From Cephalopachus bancanus (Eukaryota; Chordata; Mammalia; Primates; Tarsiidae), in the NCBI GenBank assembly GCA_027257055.1, contig JAPVLO010000044.1, positions 4,836,001 to 4,900,000 of the forward strand: DNA of 64,000 bases, given 5' to 3'. Made by a program: the position numbers and the translations under genes. Below the pieces are notes generated by a model. It ran no database searches. It was not told the origin of the DNA and saw only the letters and a list, made by a program, of their open reading frames with translations. Positions within the stretch are counted from its first letter, which is position 1, and every line of letters starts with the position of its first letter. Of the stretch, positions 47,886 to 61,500 are shown piece by piece.

Positions 47886-49638
47886 ATACCTTGGTATTCA
47901 TCTAACCAAAGCAGTGAAAGAACTTTATGATAGAACTATAAAGCACTGCTCAAAGAAATCAAAGGTGACACACACAAATGGAAGACCATCCCATGCTCAT
48001 GGATTGGAAGAATCAATATTGTCAAATTGTCCAAACTCCTCAAAACAATCTCCAGATTCAATGCAATCCCTATCAAACTACCAGCAACATTTTTCACAGA
48101 CCTAGGAAAAATAATACGTAAATTCATACAGAAGCAAAAAAGAACCTCAATAATTAAAGCAGTCCTTGGCAAAAAGAACAAAGCTGGTCGTATCATACTC
48201 CCAGACTGCAAACTTTAGTATAATGCTACAGTAACCAAAACAGTGTAGTACTGGTACAAAAATAGACACGTAGATCAATGAAACAGGATAGAAGAACCAG
48301 AAATAAAACTGCAGCCCTTCAATCAGCTTATTTTTGACAAAGTCAACAAAAACAAACATTAGGGAAAGGAAACTCTATTTAGCAAATGGTACTGGAAAAA
48401 ATGGCTAACCACATGCAGAAGAACGAAACTATACCCCTACCTATCACCGTATACAAAATTAACACAAAATGGATCAAGGACTAAAATGTGAAATCTCAAA
48501 TTGTAAGAATCTTAGAGGAAAACCTAGGGAACACCCTCCTGGACATCAGCCTAGACAATGAATTAATGGTCAAGTCCTCAAAAGCTAATGAAGCAAAAAC
48601 TAAAATTGACTGGTGGGACCTTATCATGCTAAAAACTTCTGCACAACAAAATAAACCATCAAGAGAATAAAGAGACAACTCACCCATGGGAAAAAATATA
48701 TGTAAACTATGCATCTGACAAAGGCCTAATATTCAGGATCTACAAGGAACTCTAATGAATTGACAGGAAAAAACCAAATAACCCCCTTAAAAAGTGGGCA
48801 AAGGACAGACACTTCTCAAGGGAAGATATACAAGCAGCCAACAAACATATGAAAAAATGCTCAACATCACTAATCATGAGAGTAATGCACATTAAAACCA
48901 CAATGAGACACCATCTCACACTAGTCAAGATGGCTGTTATTAAAAAAAAAAAACACAGGTATTGGTGATGCTGTGAAGAAAAGGGAATGCTCATACACTA
49001 TTGGTGGGAATGTAACCCAGTTCAAATTTTGTGGAGAGCAGTTAGGAGCTTTCCCAAATAGCTAAAAATAGATCTACTATTTGACCCAGAAGTCTCACTT
49101 CAGAGAATATACCCAAAGGAACACAATCGCTCTGCCTAAATGACACCTGAACCTGTATGTTTATTGCAGCACCATTTACAATAGCAAAAACATGGAACCA
49201 ACCCAGACACCCATCAAAAGTGGACTGGATACAGAAAATGTGGCATATATACACAATAGAAGTATTATGAAGCCATAAAGAAGAATAAAATCATGTCCTT
49301 TACAGCAGCATGGATGCAGTTGGAGACCATCATTCTAAGTGAATTATTACAAAAACAACAAAAAACAGCTGAATATCACTTGTTCTCACTCATAAGTGGG
49401 CATGAAATATTGGACACACAGGCACAAGGATGGGAATAACAGATGCTGGGCTCTGCTAAAAGAGGGAGGCAGGGAGGTGAGGTAAGGGATGCAAAACCAC
49501 CCATTGGGTACCATGCTCACTACTGGTCAGGGGCAGGGCTCATCAGAAGTTTAAGCCTCACCTTCATGTAATATACTTATGTAAAAAATCCTCACATGTA
49601 CCCCATGATTCTAAAATATATTTTAAAAGAATTTATTA
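47886..49638 (+). mobile_element. 5'-truncated L1 (ORF2 3' end and 3' UTR)
   Basis: From CCTTGGTATTCATCTAACC through degraded ORF2 (several stops and shifts) to the 3' UTR ending CCCCATGATTCTAAAATATA. Target-site duplications are AAATAGCATGTA at 47,852 and AAAAAGCATGTA at 49,639, with a TTTTTT/AAAT nick context on the left. Only the last part of ORF2 is present. It cannot make its own enzyme. Confidence 0.92.
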
Positions 49639-52600
49639 AAAAAGCATGTATTGTCTACTTCCTATAAATGTATTTTTGTTGATTCACATGGCCTTCTATC
49701 TGTATATATGCAAAAGAGAAAGAGGTGCTTGAGACGGTATTCTTGTAACTTTTTAAATACTTATATTACTTTAATATCTATTCCTGGGGGTTAGATTTGG
49801 GGTAATTCTCTTAGTTTCTTCCCTATAGATTTGACGTTGCTTAAATTCTTTATAATAAACACAAACTATTAAAATATATAATCTTCATTCTCAAAAGAAA
49901 AGCATCCTAAAGAAGAGAATTGGAAAATCTGGGATAATTGGAAAATCTGTTATAGGAATGAATAATTTAACATGAATTCTTAGTGTAACACACATGATTA
50001 TTCATGTTTACATAGACTTTTAAAATATATCTATAAATCCTGCTGACTTATAACTAAGATACATTTTTTTAAGCTTAAAGATTTCCAATTTGGAAATTTC
50101 TCCTTATGTTAATATATGACTGTGTCATTGTGAAAAGTATGACATTCAGGCTTTCCTAATGCATGTTGGGGAGCAGAGTTGGTGATAAACTTGGGGCAGA
50201 GGGTGAAGAATGGACTTTCTGTGTTAAAAGCAAATGAATTTATTATGATCAGTACTACCAGAATGAAGCAAAAAGAGAATAGGCAATGAATTAATGACGT
50301 GGAGGAACAGCTGAAAGAAAGATTCCTGTCAGAGTGACAGCAGACCCTGTTTTTAGTGCCTTGACCACCTCCATCTGTGCTTGCTATAGTGACAGCCTCA
50401 TGTTTTAAGATTCTCTGTTGTTCAAATTATTTATCCCTGGGTGGCAATTTTTCTGCTCTCAATTCGGGGAGAGTGAGCTAAGAGCAAGTGGGTTGTTGGG
50501 AAAAGGCTAAGCCTGTGGAAATCAGAGTGGTAACATGCTGCTTTTCCTATATTCCATTTTCCTACTAAGGAAGAACTCTGGGGAAAATTGATAACGCAGT
50601 TCCGTCTGAAAAAGCGCGTGATTTAAAATTTTAATTCATCTGTGAAAATGACATTTCTACAAATGTATGCCATCATTCTGCCCAAAGCTCAGACATGGTG
50701 TCCACTAAAGCACTGATGTTTAACCAGGGACTTTAAATTTATGCCAAAAAGCAAGAAACAAATAGCCCGCATGCCCTATTTCTATTGAAACCCTGGGAAA
50801 CCTTTGAAATCATTTGCCATTAAAAAAAAAAATCAGAGAATAACTGTGTATTATTTACTATGGAGAAATACCTGGCATTGTTTTGTGTGTATTTTAATAT
50901 CTCCTGTATATATGCATATTATTGCATATAAAGAGGTCACCTCATAATAATGGTGGCCTTAAGGAAAAGGAAGGGACCAGCATTAGGCATGGGAAGCAAG
51001 GGAATCTTAGCAAAAGGGCACTTATGTTCTCACGTCTCTTTCTTGCTTCATTTGTTTGTTCTTTTTAAAGAAATATAGTCATACTTTACTTTCACAACTA
51101 AAAATTATTTTTGAAGATTTGAAAATAATGCTCTCTAGAACAATCCAATTGAGCCCCTTATACACTTAGCAATTGTCTAGTCAAATTGCTTCTTTGGTTG
51201 TTTTGAAAGCTGATTTCGGTATTGTAGCTATGTTTTGTGAGGCATCTGATTCCATATAGACACAGAGATGAATGAAAATGTTACCTGAATAAATATTACT
51301 TGCAGCTGAGAAGAGCAAGGAATCTGTTCATGAATGGCTTACAATAGTCACTCAACAAAATGTTGAATGAATGAAATGGATGGATGGTGGATGAATGGAT
51401 GGATTAATTTGGTGTGAGAGATAGTCGCTGTTAGATTAAGGGTGATTAAGGGTTACATAATTTTTTTTTAAAAAAAGTTGAAACTCATCCTCACTTACTC
51501 TTGGCCAATAGCTGAATTTAATAAAGGCAGTATTTTGTTTTGTTTTGCTTTTGTCCTAAACAATCAGAAAATGAGGAGTTAGACAAAATGATCTTAGTCT
51601 AATGCTTAGTTGAAGCTGAGATTTTGTAGGGGTATAACTAGGGAGCAACAAACTGTTATCTTCTTTCTCAACAAATGAGGGGAAAACATACAAATAAACA
51701 CCAAAATCATTTAAAACTGTAGTGGGATGATTACACAAGTCATAGAGAGAACAACGGTGCCCAGAGGGGCAGCAAAGCAGTCAGGAAAACTGAATTCACT
51801 GCATAAATATGGGTTGTTATTCCGAAAGGGACAGCAGAAGGAGACAGTCACTGCAGCCAAATGTGCTCTCCACCCAAAATACAATAATGGAGCCAATAAT
51901 CCTGTAAAAAAAGCAAGAACCTCATTTTCTCATGAGCACTCCATGAAATGGGAATAGAGAGACCCACTTCAGCTTGACTGGTGTGATGTCTCTTCCTCAG
52001 TGATCACCTACTCCCTCACCTATGCCCCAGCTCAGGGTCACTGCCTTCTCCTTCCCATAGTGGTTCTTTATATTTTTGCAGCTTTAGATGTGGAGAAAAA
52101 TGATGACTGAATGTGAAGCATATAACTTTCATCCTGTATTTGCTTTACCCACCCACCCTGTCCCAGCCCCTCAGGGAAAGCAACATCTTTTCATTGAGTT
52201 CTAGAAGGCTTCCAGCAGGCATCTTTCCTTAAAAACATCTCCTGGATTGTGCAGCAAAGTATCTCCAGGGCCACTGTTTGGAAAGCTCAGGGTTGTGTGA
52301 TGTCCTGGGGCCTATGGCTTTCTAGGGGCCACTGGGCAACAGCACAAAGAAAAAAACAGCTGGAAATTAATGGGAACAAGAGGGAAATGGGTTTGCCTAT
52401 TTCATACAAGCATCTAAAGGGGGCAGACTGAGGCTCTGGTGGAAGTAAGGAAGAAGAGAGCAATGAAGTCCCTCCTTCCCTTCCTGCTTCCACCCTACAC
52501 ACAGACTAGCGGTGATTGATTTTGCAAGTGTCATAAACTCATCTCTGCTTAAAACACATGCTGTCCAACGTGTTTTTCTGAGTCTTGAAAAATTCTGTCA

Positions 52601-53224
52601 AATGCCATAGGCCATTCTGTCAAGAAAACTCAGTTTTTAACTGCTGTATTCTTTGCCTTGGCTCTTTCTTCTTCAAAGTATTAACCTTCTTCATTGGCTG
52701 TTGGCCAAATACGATGGAGGAAATTGATGCTCTTGGTCACTCCAATGATTGAATATGCTATTTGGTGATACACTGAGCCTCAGGCCTCAAACTCAAATGC
52801 CTGCAAGGGTCAGGAAGGTAGTATAAACGTGCAAAGTGAGCCTGATGGGGACCCTGGCAAAGCAGACTGCCTCTGTCCCACCTAAAGGAGGAACCAGTTC
52901 TCAGTTACAGCTGACTGTTGATCTGCAGGAGTCTTGTGCTGCCAAATCCATTCATCAGTTCACCTGCTTCAGAAACAATGAGTATCTTGTCCTTTATTTT
53001 TCTCTGAGATTTATATTTCTTTGGGGTTGCTGATCAACTTGTGGCAATTACTCCAGAAACAAAGCTGTGCTGTCTCCTGTCTTTCAGGGATTTGTTTTGT
53101 TTTCCTATTCAGTGACTATAAAATGTGGTTTACCAGACTCCTTTATCTCCCTCTCCATGGTAACTTATTCAAGGATACACTTAACTTAGGCTGAACCAAT
53201 CCTAGTACCTCATCCTACTGTTCA

Positions 53225-53612
53225 CAGAGACTGATCTGGGTCCTGGACATGTGACCCAAGTTGGCCAATCAGTACTCTTTCCTGATTCTTTTTTTTTTTT
53301 TTTTAATTAGATTTGGGAGCAAGAGCTTAATTTTCATTAAGAAGCTGAGAGGGTGTCAGCTAGAAATAATTGGTGGCCCTGACTTCAGCTTTGTGAAAGA
53401 TGCCATCCTAAGGGAACTGTGGAAACACCAAGAGATCAGAGATAAAGAGTCTTGAGGCAAAGGAAAGATTCAAGTTCCCAGCCTCAGTTGTCTCAGAGGG
53501 CCTTTGTGTTTATTTTAAAGGTTTATTTTATGGGGAAACAAACTCCTTTTTGCTTAGCTATTTTGAGCTGCGTGTCTGTTACTCATAACTCAAAAAATCC
53601 TGACAGAAATGT
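53225..53612 (+). repeat. LTR-like repeat, family not named
   Basis: AGTTGGCCAATCAGTACTCT near the left and a right end with CCTTTTTGCTTAGCTATTTT and AAAAAATCCTGACAG match an old LTR pattern I cannot name. Confidence 0.45.
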
Positions 53613-53629
53613 GGACTCTGGATCCTGAA

Positions 53630-53790
53630 TACTACTTGAGTTCAGACTGCGTCTGACACTTGCTAATTGTGTGATCTTGATCAGTTTTCTCACCTGTAAA
53701 ATGAACAATAACAGAAACTACCACATAGGGATGTTGCAGGTATTAAAAAAGTCAATGCATGTAAAGCACACAGAACATAATGTTGTCATC
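53630..53790 (+). repeat. MIR (SINE)
   Basis: Forward MIR: CACTTGCTAATTGTGTGATC, TTTCTCACCTGTAAAATG, then GCACACAGAACATAATG. Confidence 0.75.
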
Positions 53791-53969
53791 GCAGCGTGAG
53801 CAAGTAGCAAAAAATGATTAACTACCACAGAACGCAGGACCCAATCCATCTACAACTGCAGAGCCGCTGCTGTTCCAAAAGAGTGTTGAACGCTAAAAGG
53901 TGATTTCTCTTATATCAGTTTCCTGTCCTACAGAGAAGAATAGTAACTCTGCATAAGAAATGCATTTTT

Positions 53970-54050
53970 CGGGCAAGCCCCTCGGGTCTCCTCCCACTGT
54001 GGGAGTTTTTCTATCCTCTCAATAAATTCTGCCTAAAAAAAAAAGAAATA
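53970..54050 (+). repeat. Retroviral R-region-like sequence with A tail, copy 2
   Basis: CCCCTCGGGTCTCCTCCCAC, then GTGGGAGTTTTTCTATC, then CTCAATAAATTCTGCCT and a run of ten A. Very similar to 25,460-25,556. Confidence 0.5.
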
Positions 54051-55334
54051 TATGTATCTTTTCTTTCCCAAAGAGAACAAGAAAAGAACTCTTGAAAATC
54101 AAATTCTTATTACATCAAGAAATCAGAAGACAAACTAGACAGGAACTCTAGAAATAGGTGGAATTCATTAATATTCTGAAAGGAATGGAAAGTTGAAGAG
54201 ATAGTAGAGTTATTAGAAGATATTTAAACACCCACTACAAAGAGAAGTTACTAATGGGTGAGTATAGGTGTAATTTAAAGCTTGAATTTTTGAGAAAATC
54301 TAAGAATGACAGGTCTGTAATTCTGACTTCAGTAGAGGAGGTAATGGAAATAACGTTCAGGCTTGGAGCAGCAGAGTGCTGTGAACGTTATTATTAGGTA
54401 CTGTAAGCATAGACCCAAACGAGAAGAACTCTCATTTTGCTTGCAGTAGGTTCATTGGCATTCCAAGAAATGAAGCAGCAGCAGAAAAGTGAGCTACCAG
54501 CTTCTCCAAGAGGTACTTCTTGAAATCAGCTCTGGGGAGACTCTGGGGCCCTGAGTCCAAGGAAACATCCCCGCAAACTGCCTTTATCATCTAGAGTCCT
54601 TGGTGCTAGTCTCAATAGCTACAGTGACATTTTCAAGAACAGGAAGGAGAAGAATAAAGTTGAGCAGTGATTTCCATGTTTTAGGGACAAGATTAAATGA
54701 ATGTTGAAGGAATTGTAGTTTTGACAGGAGAATCAGAATCTGATTGAGACTTCAGAGTCAGAAAATGAAGTTCGCCCTCTTGGAGATCTTCAGGAAGGGA
54801 TGGGATGGTCATTAAGAAGACAATGCTGGAAGTGTGAGGGAGATAGGCCTATTGAGGGCCGATTTTATGGCTATTGTACCTACCCCCACAGCTTCCACAA
54901 CACAACATATCACTATGAGTTATACTGACATTCATAGACTGCCATGGAAGCTTTCAACACTAAATCCCTTAAAAGAAATGAGCCTTTCATGCACAATTCA
55001 TGATACCTGGAAAGGTCTCTCCGTTAAAATGGTTGAGACAAGGAAGTTCATGACTATGTTTGACATCACTATTTTTCTAAGAATAGATACTTTTAAAAGC
55101 CTTAAAAAAATGGTTATTTCCAGGTCAGACATTTCCTCTGAGGATCAGAAAAAGGGTGGTCCAAATTTAATTTATTCGTTCTTATTTGAAAAGATTGAAA
55201 AGAGAATGTAAAAACAGAGGCTATGTATTTTTTGGGTCAGTATAATCACCCCCATGGCAATTTGGTCAGTATGTAATCCCTGGGGCCCATACCCAAAAGT
55301 ATTTCTAGGTTGCCCCAAGGACACTAACCTTTTT

Positions 55335-56795
55335 TCTTTTATTATTATTTTTAATTGATACATAATAATTGCATATATTTACGGGGCACAGTGCGACATT
55401 TTGACACATGGATACAATGTGTAATGATCAAATTAGGGTAATTAGCATATCTATCACCTCAAACATTTATCATTTCTTTGTGTTAGGAATATTCAAAATC
55501 TTCTCTTCTAGCTATTGGAAGTATGAAATAAATTGTTGTTAATTAGAGTCACCCTACAGTGTTATAGAACACTAAAATGTATTCCTCCTATCTAGCTGTA
55601 ATTTTGTATCCATTAACCAACCTCTGGTTACTCTTTTCCCCTTCTCAGCAGCAAGATTGCTGGATCATATGGTAGTTCTATTTTTAGTTTTTGAGAAATC
55701 TTCATGCTATTTCCCACAATGGCTGTACTAATTTACATTCTCACCAACAATGTATAAGAAATCTCTTTTCTCTGCATTTTCAACATTTGTTATTTTTTGT
55801 CTTTTTGAGAATAGCCATTCTAACAGAGGTGAGATAATATCTCATTGTGATTTTGATTATTTATATTTTCCTGATGATTAGTGACGTTGAATTTTTTTTT
55901 TTTACATATACATGTTGGTCATTTGCATGTCTCCTTTTGAAAGATGTTTATTCAGTTCATTTGCCAAGTTAAAAATCATATTTGAATTTTTTTCTGTTGA
56001 GTTTTTTTAGTTCCTTGGATATTCTGGATTTTAATTTTTTGTCAGGTAAATAGTTTGGGAATATTCTTTCACATTCTGCGGGTCTTTTCTTCACTCTAGT
56101 GATTGTTTCCTTTGTTGTGCAAAGGCTTTTTCACTTGATATAATCCCATTTGTCTATTTTTGCTTTTGCTTCCTGTGCTTTTGAGGTCTTTTTCATAAAA
56201 TTTTTGCACAGACGAATGTCCTGAAGCATTTTTTCTATATTTTCTTTTAGTTAGTATGTTTCTTCTAGAAACTTCTTTTCATAGTTTCAGATCTTACATT
56301 TCCGTCTTTAATCCATTTTGAGTTGATTTTTGTATAAGGTGAGACAGGGGTTTCATTTTATTATTTTGCATATGTATATTCGGTTTTCCCAGCACCATTT
56401 ATTGAAGGGACTGTCATTTCCCCAGTGTATGTTCTTGGCACCTTTGTCAAAATTGGTTGGATTTATTTCCAGGTTCTTTATTCTGTTTCATTGTTGATGT
56501 GTCTATTTTTAAGCCAATGCTTTGCTGTTTTGGTTGCTATAGCTTTGTAGCAGATTTTGAAGTCAGGTAATGTGAGGTCTACTGTTTAATTCTTTTTTGT
56601 TCGGAATTGCTTTGGCTATCGAGGGTCTTTTGTGGTTCCATATAAAATTTAAGATTGTGTTTTTTATTCCTATGAAGATTTTCATTGATATTTTGATAGA
56701 GATTGCCTTGACTCTGTAGATCTTGTTAAGTAGTGTAACCATTTTCACAATATTAATTCTTCCAATTCATGCAACCCATGAACATAGGATGTTTT
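55335..56795 (-). mobile_element. L1MA-type L1, 3' part
   Basis: The left edge is the reverse of an L1M 3' UTR (GCATATATTTACGGGGCACA). Then reverse ORF2 follows (GATCATATGGTAGTTCTATT, CCTTTGTCAAAATTGGTTG). It ends near ATTCTTCCAATTCATGCAAC. 5'-truncated and decayed. Confidence 0.88.
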
Positions 56796-56929
56796 TTCCA
56801 TTTTTTCCCCCAAAGATACCAATTTTAATTCAGAGAACAGTTGTGTCTTGCTTTAGCGTCTAAATGCTCATACCTTTGCATAGTTGTCCATTTAGTCTTC
56901 AGGTTATATCCACAGGAGGTGACCTGGTG

Positions 56930-57085
56930 TAGAGAAGCAGAATTATTTGAACCAGATGACATGGATTCTTGTCTCAGCACCAGCTCTGAGTCATTCTTCC
57001 TCTTTAAGCCAGTTTCCTTTTATCTAAACTTAAGGGAAATGAAAGGTCGTTGGCCTGTAATGTCTTTTCTAGCATTAAAGTTCTG
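56930..57085 (+). repeat. MIR (SINE)
   Basis: GAACCAGATGACATGGATTC, CAGCACCAGCTCTGAGTC, then AAGCCAGTTTCCTTTTATCT. Confidence 0.55.
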
Positions 57086-58114
57086 TAAACTAATTCTTTT
57101 CTATGGTAGAAAGAGAAGCTACAGGATGAATTATATGAAAGTGTGTTTGGGGAAAAGCAAATTTAATAATGAAGTAAATGTGACGGAGAAGGCCAGACAG
57201 AGCAAGACTAGTGCTAGGAGTGCTAAAGATCAGGGAAGGGAGTAGAACGTGGTTTTGGGAAACTTGGCAGCAGAAATGAAGGGCAATGTGGTCAGAAAAC
57301 ATCAAGAAAAAGAGGCAAGAGTCAGTGCAGATGGTTTTACACCAAGCTCAGTCCTCAGTTTTGGTTTTCAAAGCCAATCTCTGAGCCTCTCCCCGACCAG
57401 TCCCACCTGCAGTATTCTGGATAGCTCAAGCTTCTCTCAGAAATCATCAGTGGCTTCTCATGGGCTGGAGAATAAAGTCTAAAATCCACATCTAGTTTCT
57501 AAAATTTGTTTCCTACCTAACTTTTCAGATCTCTCTCTAACCTGCCATGGGTGGGACTGAATACTTTATCCTTTTCAGATAGCTCCTGAACCTTCTCCCA
57601 CTGTTTCCTCTTTCTGGAAATCCCTTCAGTTCCCCTCTGCTGGGGGAATACCCTCATTTATCAAGATCTATGACACCATTTTCAACTCCAGAGTATTTTA
57701 TCCCTCAGGCCCCACAGGATTTATAAGAACTTGTGACAATATTTAGGACCTGCAGTGAAGGAGGTAGAAATAATCAACTCCAAAAAAACTGCAAAACCAA
57801 AATAATCATATTTTTTTTAAAGTCAAAAAAATATTTTTAACAACAAAATATTATATTTAATATGAGACCTAAATGCATTTTAATATGATTACTATATCTT
57901 GGGTAGAGTCTCAAAGGAAAGAATGCATGGAGCATACAGATGTCTCGCACGAGGAGACCCTTGTTGAGACCCAAAGAAAGTTCTCTCTCCCACTCTTGGT
58001 TGGAAAGCTCTCTCTCCCACTCTTGCTCCTCCACTTGGAGTTATTCCTATCACACCACTAATCCTACTCCGTTCTGTGTCAAAGTGGCCTGTGTCCACTG
58101 TTGCCTCTCCTACT

Positions 58115-58475
58115 AGACTATAAGCTTCCTGAGAGCCAGAATCCTGTCTTCTGTAAAAGTCCCAATTCACAGTGCCTAGGCAAATAGACATGTGTTTCAA
58201 ACAAGGAGATTTCACCAATGTCCAGGTGTCTGCCTTCTAAAAATTCAGATGATCTGGCCACACTAGTTATCTTTGCACCAGGTGGATAGACCTGAGTAGG
58301 CAAAACATGCCAAGCCTTCCTGTGCCCACCTTGGTCAGTTATGTTAGCATCCTGGCAAGTGCAATCACTGAATCTGGGACTTTCCTGTTTTACATCTTTC
58401 TCTTTTTTCTTTACATCTAGTGCAGTGTCTTGCACAGTACAAGGGTTTAACATGCATTTGTTGAATAAATAAATG
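58115..58475 (+). repeat. L2 fragments
   Basis: ACTATAAGCTTCCTGAGAGC and, separately, TCTAGTGCAGTGTCTTGCAC with GTTGAATAAATAAATGATTA. One old L2 or two pieces of it. Confidence 0.55.
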
Positions 58476-59774
58476 ATTACAGTGTTTGGAGCTTGATGTC
58501 CCCAGAATTCATTGTCAGAATCTAACATTGAGTTGCACAAAGCAAACTTTATCTATTTACTAATAACACAACACTATTTTCCCTTTTCCAGCTGGCTGAG
58601 GGAGGGAATCTAATAACAAGTGATGTGGAGTATAATTGGATCATTTTACTGAAAATGATCACAGCAGTAGCAAATTATATCTGTATGATGAATCTCCAGC
58701 ATTATAGAATTTTTTTGGTCAAATTTGCAGGCAAATTATTGTCTTAACTCCAAAATGATATATCCAAAGATTTGTTAATGTGAGAGCGTCAGATGCATTG
58801 GAAATTTGTAATGAGACATAAACTGAAAGCAAGATGAATGTGTACCATCTAGTGCTTCCATTTTTCTTTTATCAAACAAAATTAGTCTCCCCCAAATTGA
58901 AAGGAATATCCTTTATGAGATGAAAAATTCAGCTGAAAGGAATGACAGAGAAGCTAAGCATTGTTGCTCAGAGATTTAAAGGCCATCATTCGGAAAACTG
59001 ACATTTCAAATTTGCTTTTAAGATCCAAGCTATGGAGGTCAGACTTGAGAAACATGTTCAAAAACATGCTATGCCGCAGCCTCAGCTGTGATATTTTCAG
59101 TGAAATGGCTCGTCTATGTCAGTCTGGGTATCTCAACTTTCTAACTAGAGTCCAAATAAATTGCAGGTAAGAGTTATCACTCACTCCTCAGTCTATTTTT
59201 ACTTTCCTGTCACAGATCCTCATGCATAACAGGTGTCTAAACACGTATAATCACTTGGTTGATAAACACAACTAACTCATTTGCTCCTAAAGGCAGCAAA
59301 CCTTCATGCAACCCCATTAGAAAAGTAGCAAGCTCTAAAATCTGGGAAGGCCACAGAAAAGTGAGTAGATGTAGAAGGAGAGCCTTTATCATTAATAATT
59401 CATGCAGGGAGAAGACTACAATTGGAGAGAACCTGCTCCCATTGCTATGGGTAAGTTTCTATAGTGATGCAGCAGAAATGCTACCTTTTTGGCAACGAGA
59501 GATGGAATTTATATAGGAGCTGATTGCATCAAATCAAATGTAGTTGTTCAGTTTCAGAGATGGTGTTTGATCTGCGGAATACTCAAGGAAATGAGGAACT
59601 AGAATGTAATAGATATCTGTTATATCACTATTTCACAAATCAAGGACATACCCAGTATTATCTTTTAAACATGATGTATGTTTCTCTTCCTTGACTGAAT
59701 AGTCATGGAAACCAATAGTCATTGAGGCCCGGATTGGTGAAGGAACATAGCAGACTAGATTATTCTTGAAAAAT

Positions 59775-60105
59775 ATTTTCTCCTGCCTACCTCATTCATT
59801 CTCTATGGGAAAAGTGAACTTCCCCACCCCTTGACTTTGGGCTTGACCACGTTACTTGCTTGGCCAATGGGATATTAGTAGATGGAACTGCAAACAGAGT
59901 CTTGGGGTATGCTTGAGTGATTGGTATTACCCACTTGTGCCCCCACCCTCAGCATGAGAAGAACAAACCCTGGATAGCCAATGATCCTTCAGTCTGGGGC
60001 CTAGGGCGAGACTAGTGAAGCAGAAACACCCCCAGCAATGTGCACACATGTGAGTGAGCATACATTTTGGGGCACTTTGTTATGCAGCAAAAACTGATAC
60101 AGTAT
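59775..60105 (+). repeat. MaLR-like LTR, solo
   Basis: CTTTGGGCTTGACCACGTTA, GCTTGGCCAATGGGATATTA, ending near GTTATGCAGCAAAAACTGAT. An old LTR, probably MLT1-type. Confidence 0.5.
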
Positions 60106-60417
60106 TCTACCTGCCCAGGGTCAAGTAGTTACTGAGTGGAATTTTTATATGCATGTACCAAGTGACTTGACAATTTCCAGCGTCCCAGTTCTGCGCATGT
60201 TATAGAGTGAAAGGGCACACAGAGAACTGAAAAATATCGTCCCTGGGGACTCAGACATCCAGTGGTTGGACAGAGAGAGTGGCAGCTATATGACTCTGGA
60301 ATTCTACATTTGGACGTCTGTCACATAGCTGTGCTCTGAAAGACAGCCCACCTAGACTGCTTCGAAAAATTCTATCATCAAAGAGCTATATGAGCAAACT
60401 CATAACAGACCTCAAAA

Positions 60418-60494
60418 CTCTCTTTCTCTGCCTCCATCTCTCTCTCCCGCCCCCTTTCTCTCCTTCTTCCTTTCTCTCTTTGTCTCTCCCTCTC
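60418..60494. repeat. CT-rich polypyrimidine tract
   Basis: About 75 bases of mostly C and T with TCTCTCTC units. Confidence 0.85.
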
Positions 60495-60504
60495 ATTCAT
60501 TTTA

Positions 60505-60740
60505 GGGATAGAGAAAGTGTGGTACACTGGATAAAGTGTCAAGAAAGCTACATTCTGATGCTAGCTCTGCCACTATCTCTCTGAGACTTTGGCTAAGTTA
60601 CTCCACCTCTCTGAGCTGAATTTTGCTCATCAGTGAAGCGGAGTTGGTAATAATCTATAATCTGCCTCACGGAGGGATTGGAGGCCTCATTGGAGGGATT
60701 TATGAAATAACAATCCTAAAGTGCTCACAACAGTGTCTGG
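60505..60740 (+). repeat. MIR (SINE)
   Basis: GTGGTACACTGGATAAAGTG, CTAGCTCTGCCACTATCTCT, CTTTGGCTAAGTTACTCCAC, then GTGCTCACAACAGTGTCTGG. Nearly full length. Confidence 0.8.
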
Positions 60741-61234
60741 CTCAAGCTCTGTCTCTGGGGAGAGGCAGCTATCTCTTCCTTTCACATCCTCCTATAGGAG
60801 AAAAGGTTACGTATTTTCCCCTTTAGTCAGGTAAAAACGTGCAGAGCCAGCAGATTCTGGCTTGTTCCTGTCAAGAAAATTGGCAGATAGCAACCTTTCC
60901 GGCTGAGCGAAACAGGTCACCAGGGTCCCATGCTTCTTTTTTGGGAGTCCAGTGCTTTTCTGATGACTCTTGAGTGGGTTATTAGAAAAGTAGCACCACT
61001 TATTCTGCAATCTGGTCCTTTGAATCTGCTTCCTGTTTCCCATGTCAGATCCCAGCAGATATTTTTTCTGGAACTTCAGTGAGTTTTCAACCTCTCAAGA
61101 CACCTTTATGTAGCATAAGTGTACCTTATGCAACTCTTACTGTGCTTAGCCTGTGGGGTGGACAGAAGTGTCCCCACACCACTGGGGAAAATATCTCCCT
61201 GGGGAAAAGACCTCTAGTAGGAAATGTTCCTTTA

Positions 61235-61300
61235 GTACACAGGTATTTATTGAGCATCTATTGCATACCAGACTCTGTACCAGGTTCTGGGAATCTGTGG
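61235..61300 (-). repeat. L2 3' end
   Basis: GTATTTATTGAGCATCTATT, then CAGACTCTGTACCAGGTTCT: a reverse L2 tail. Confidence 0.7.
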
Positions 61301-61500
61301 CACATGAAATGAATGCTTTTGGAGATATTTTGTCTAGAGCAGAAATGTACAGTAAAAATATAATGTGAGTCACATATATCACTTTAAGTTTTCTAGTGAC
61401 TATCTTAAAAAGGTAAAAACAAAAATATGAAACTAATTTTAGTAATATATTTTATTTAACCTAATATATCCAAAATGTTATCACTTCAGCACATAATCAC

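Larger units (their letters stand above)
49651..55334. other. Intergenic; mostly unassigned, AT-rich
   Basis: 49,660-53,220 holds no repeat I recognise. The LTR-like segment, MIR and second R-like copy are listed. 54,055-55,334 is unassigned. No gene. Confidence 0.5.
56796..61490. other. Intergenic; MIR, L2 and LTR fragments, else unassigned
   Basis: Recognisable repeats are listed. The parts 57,080-58,090, 58,480-59,770 and 60,740-61,230 show nothing clear. A 27-base direct repeat containing CTCTCTCCCACTCTTG lies at about 57,976-58,030. Confidence 0.5.
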
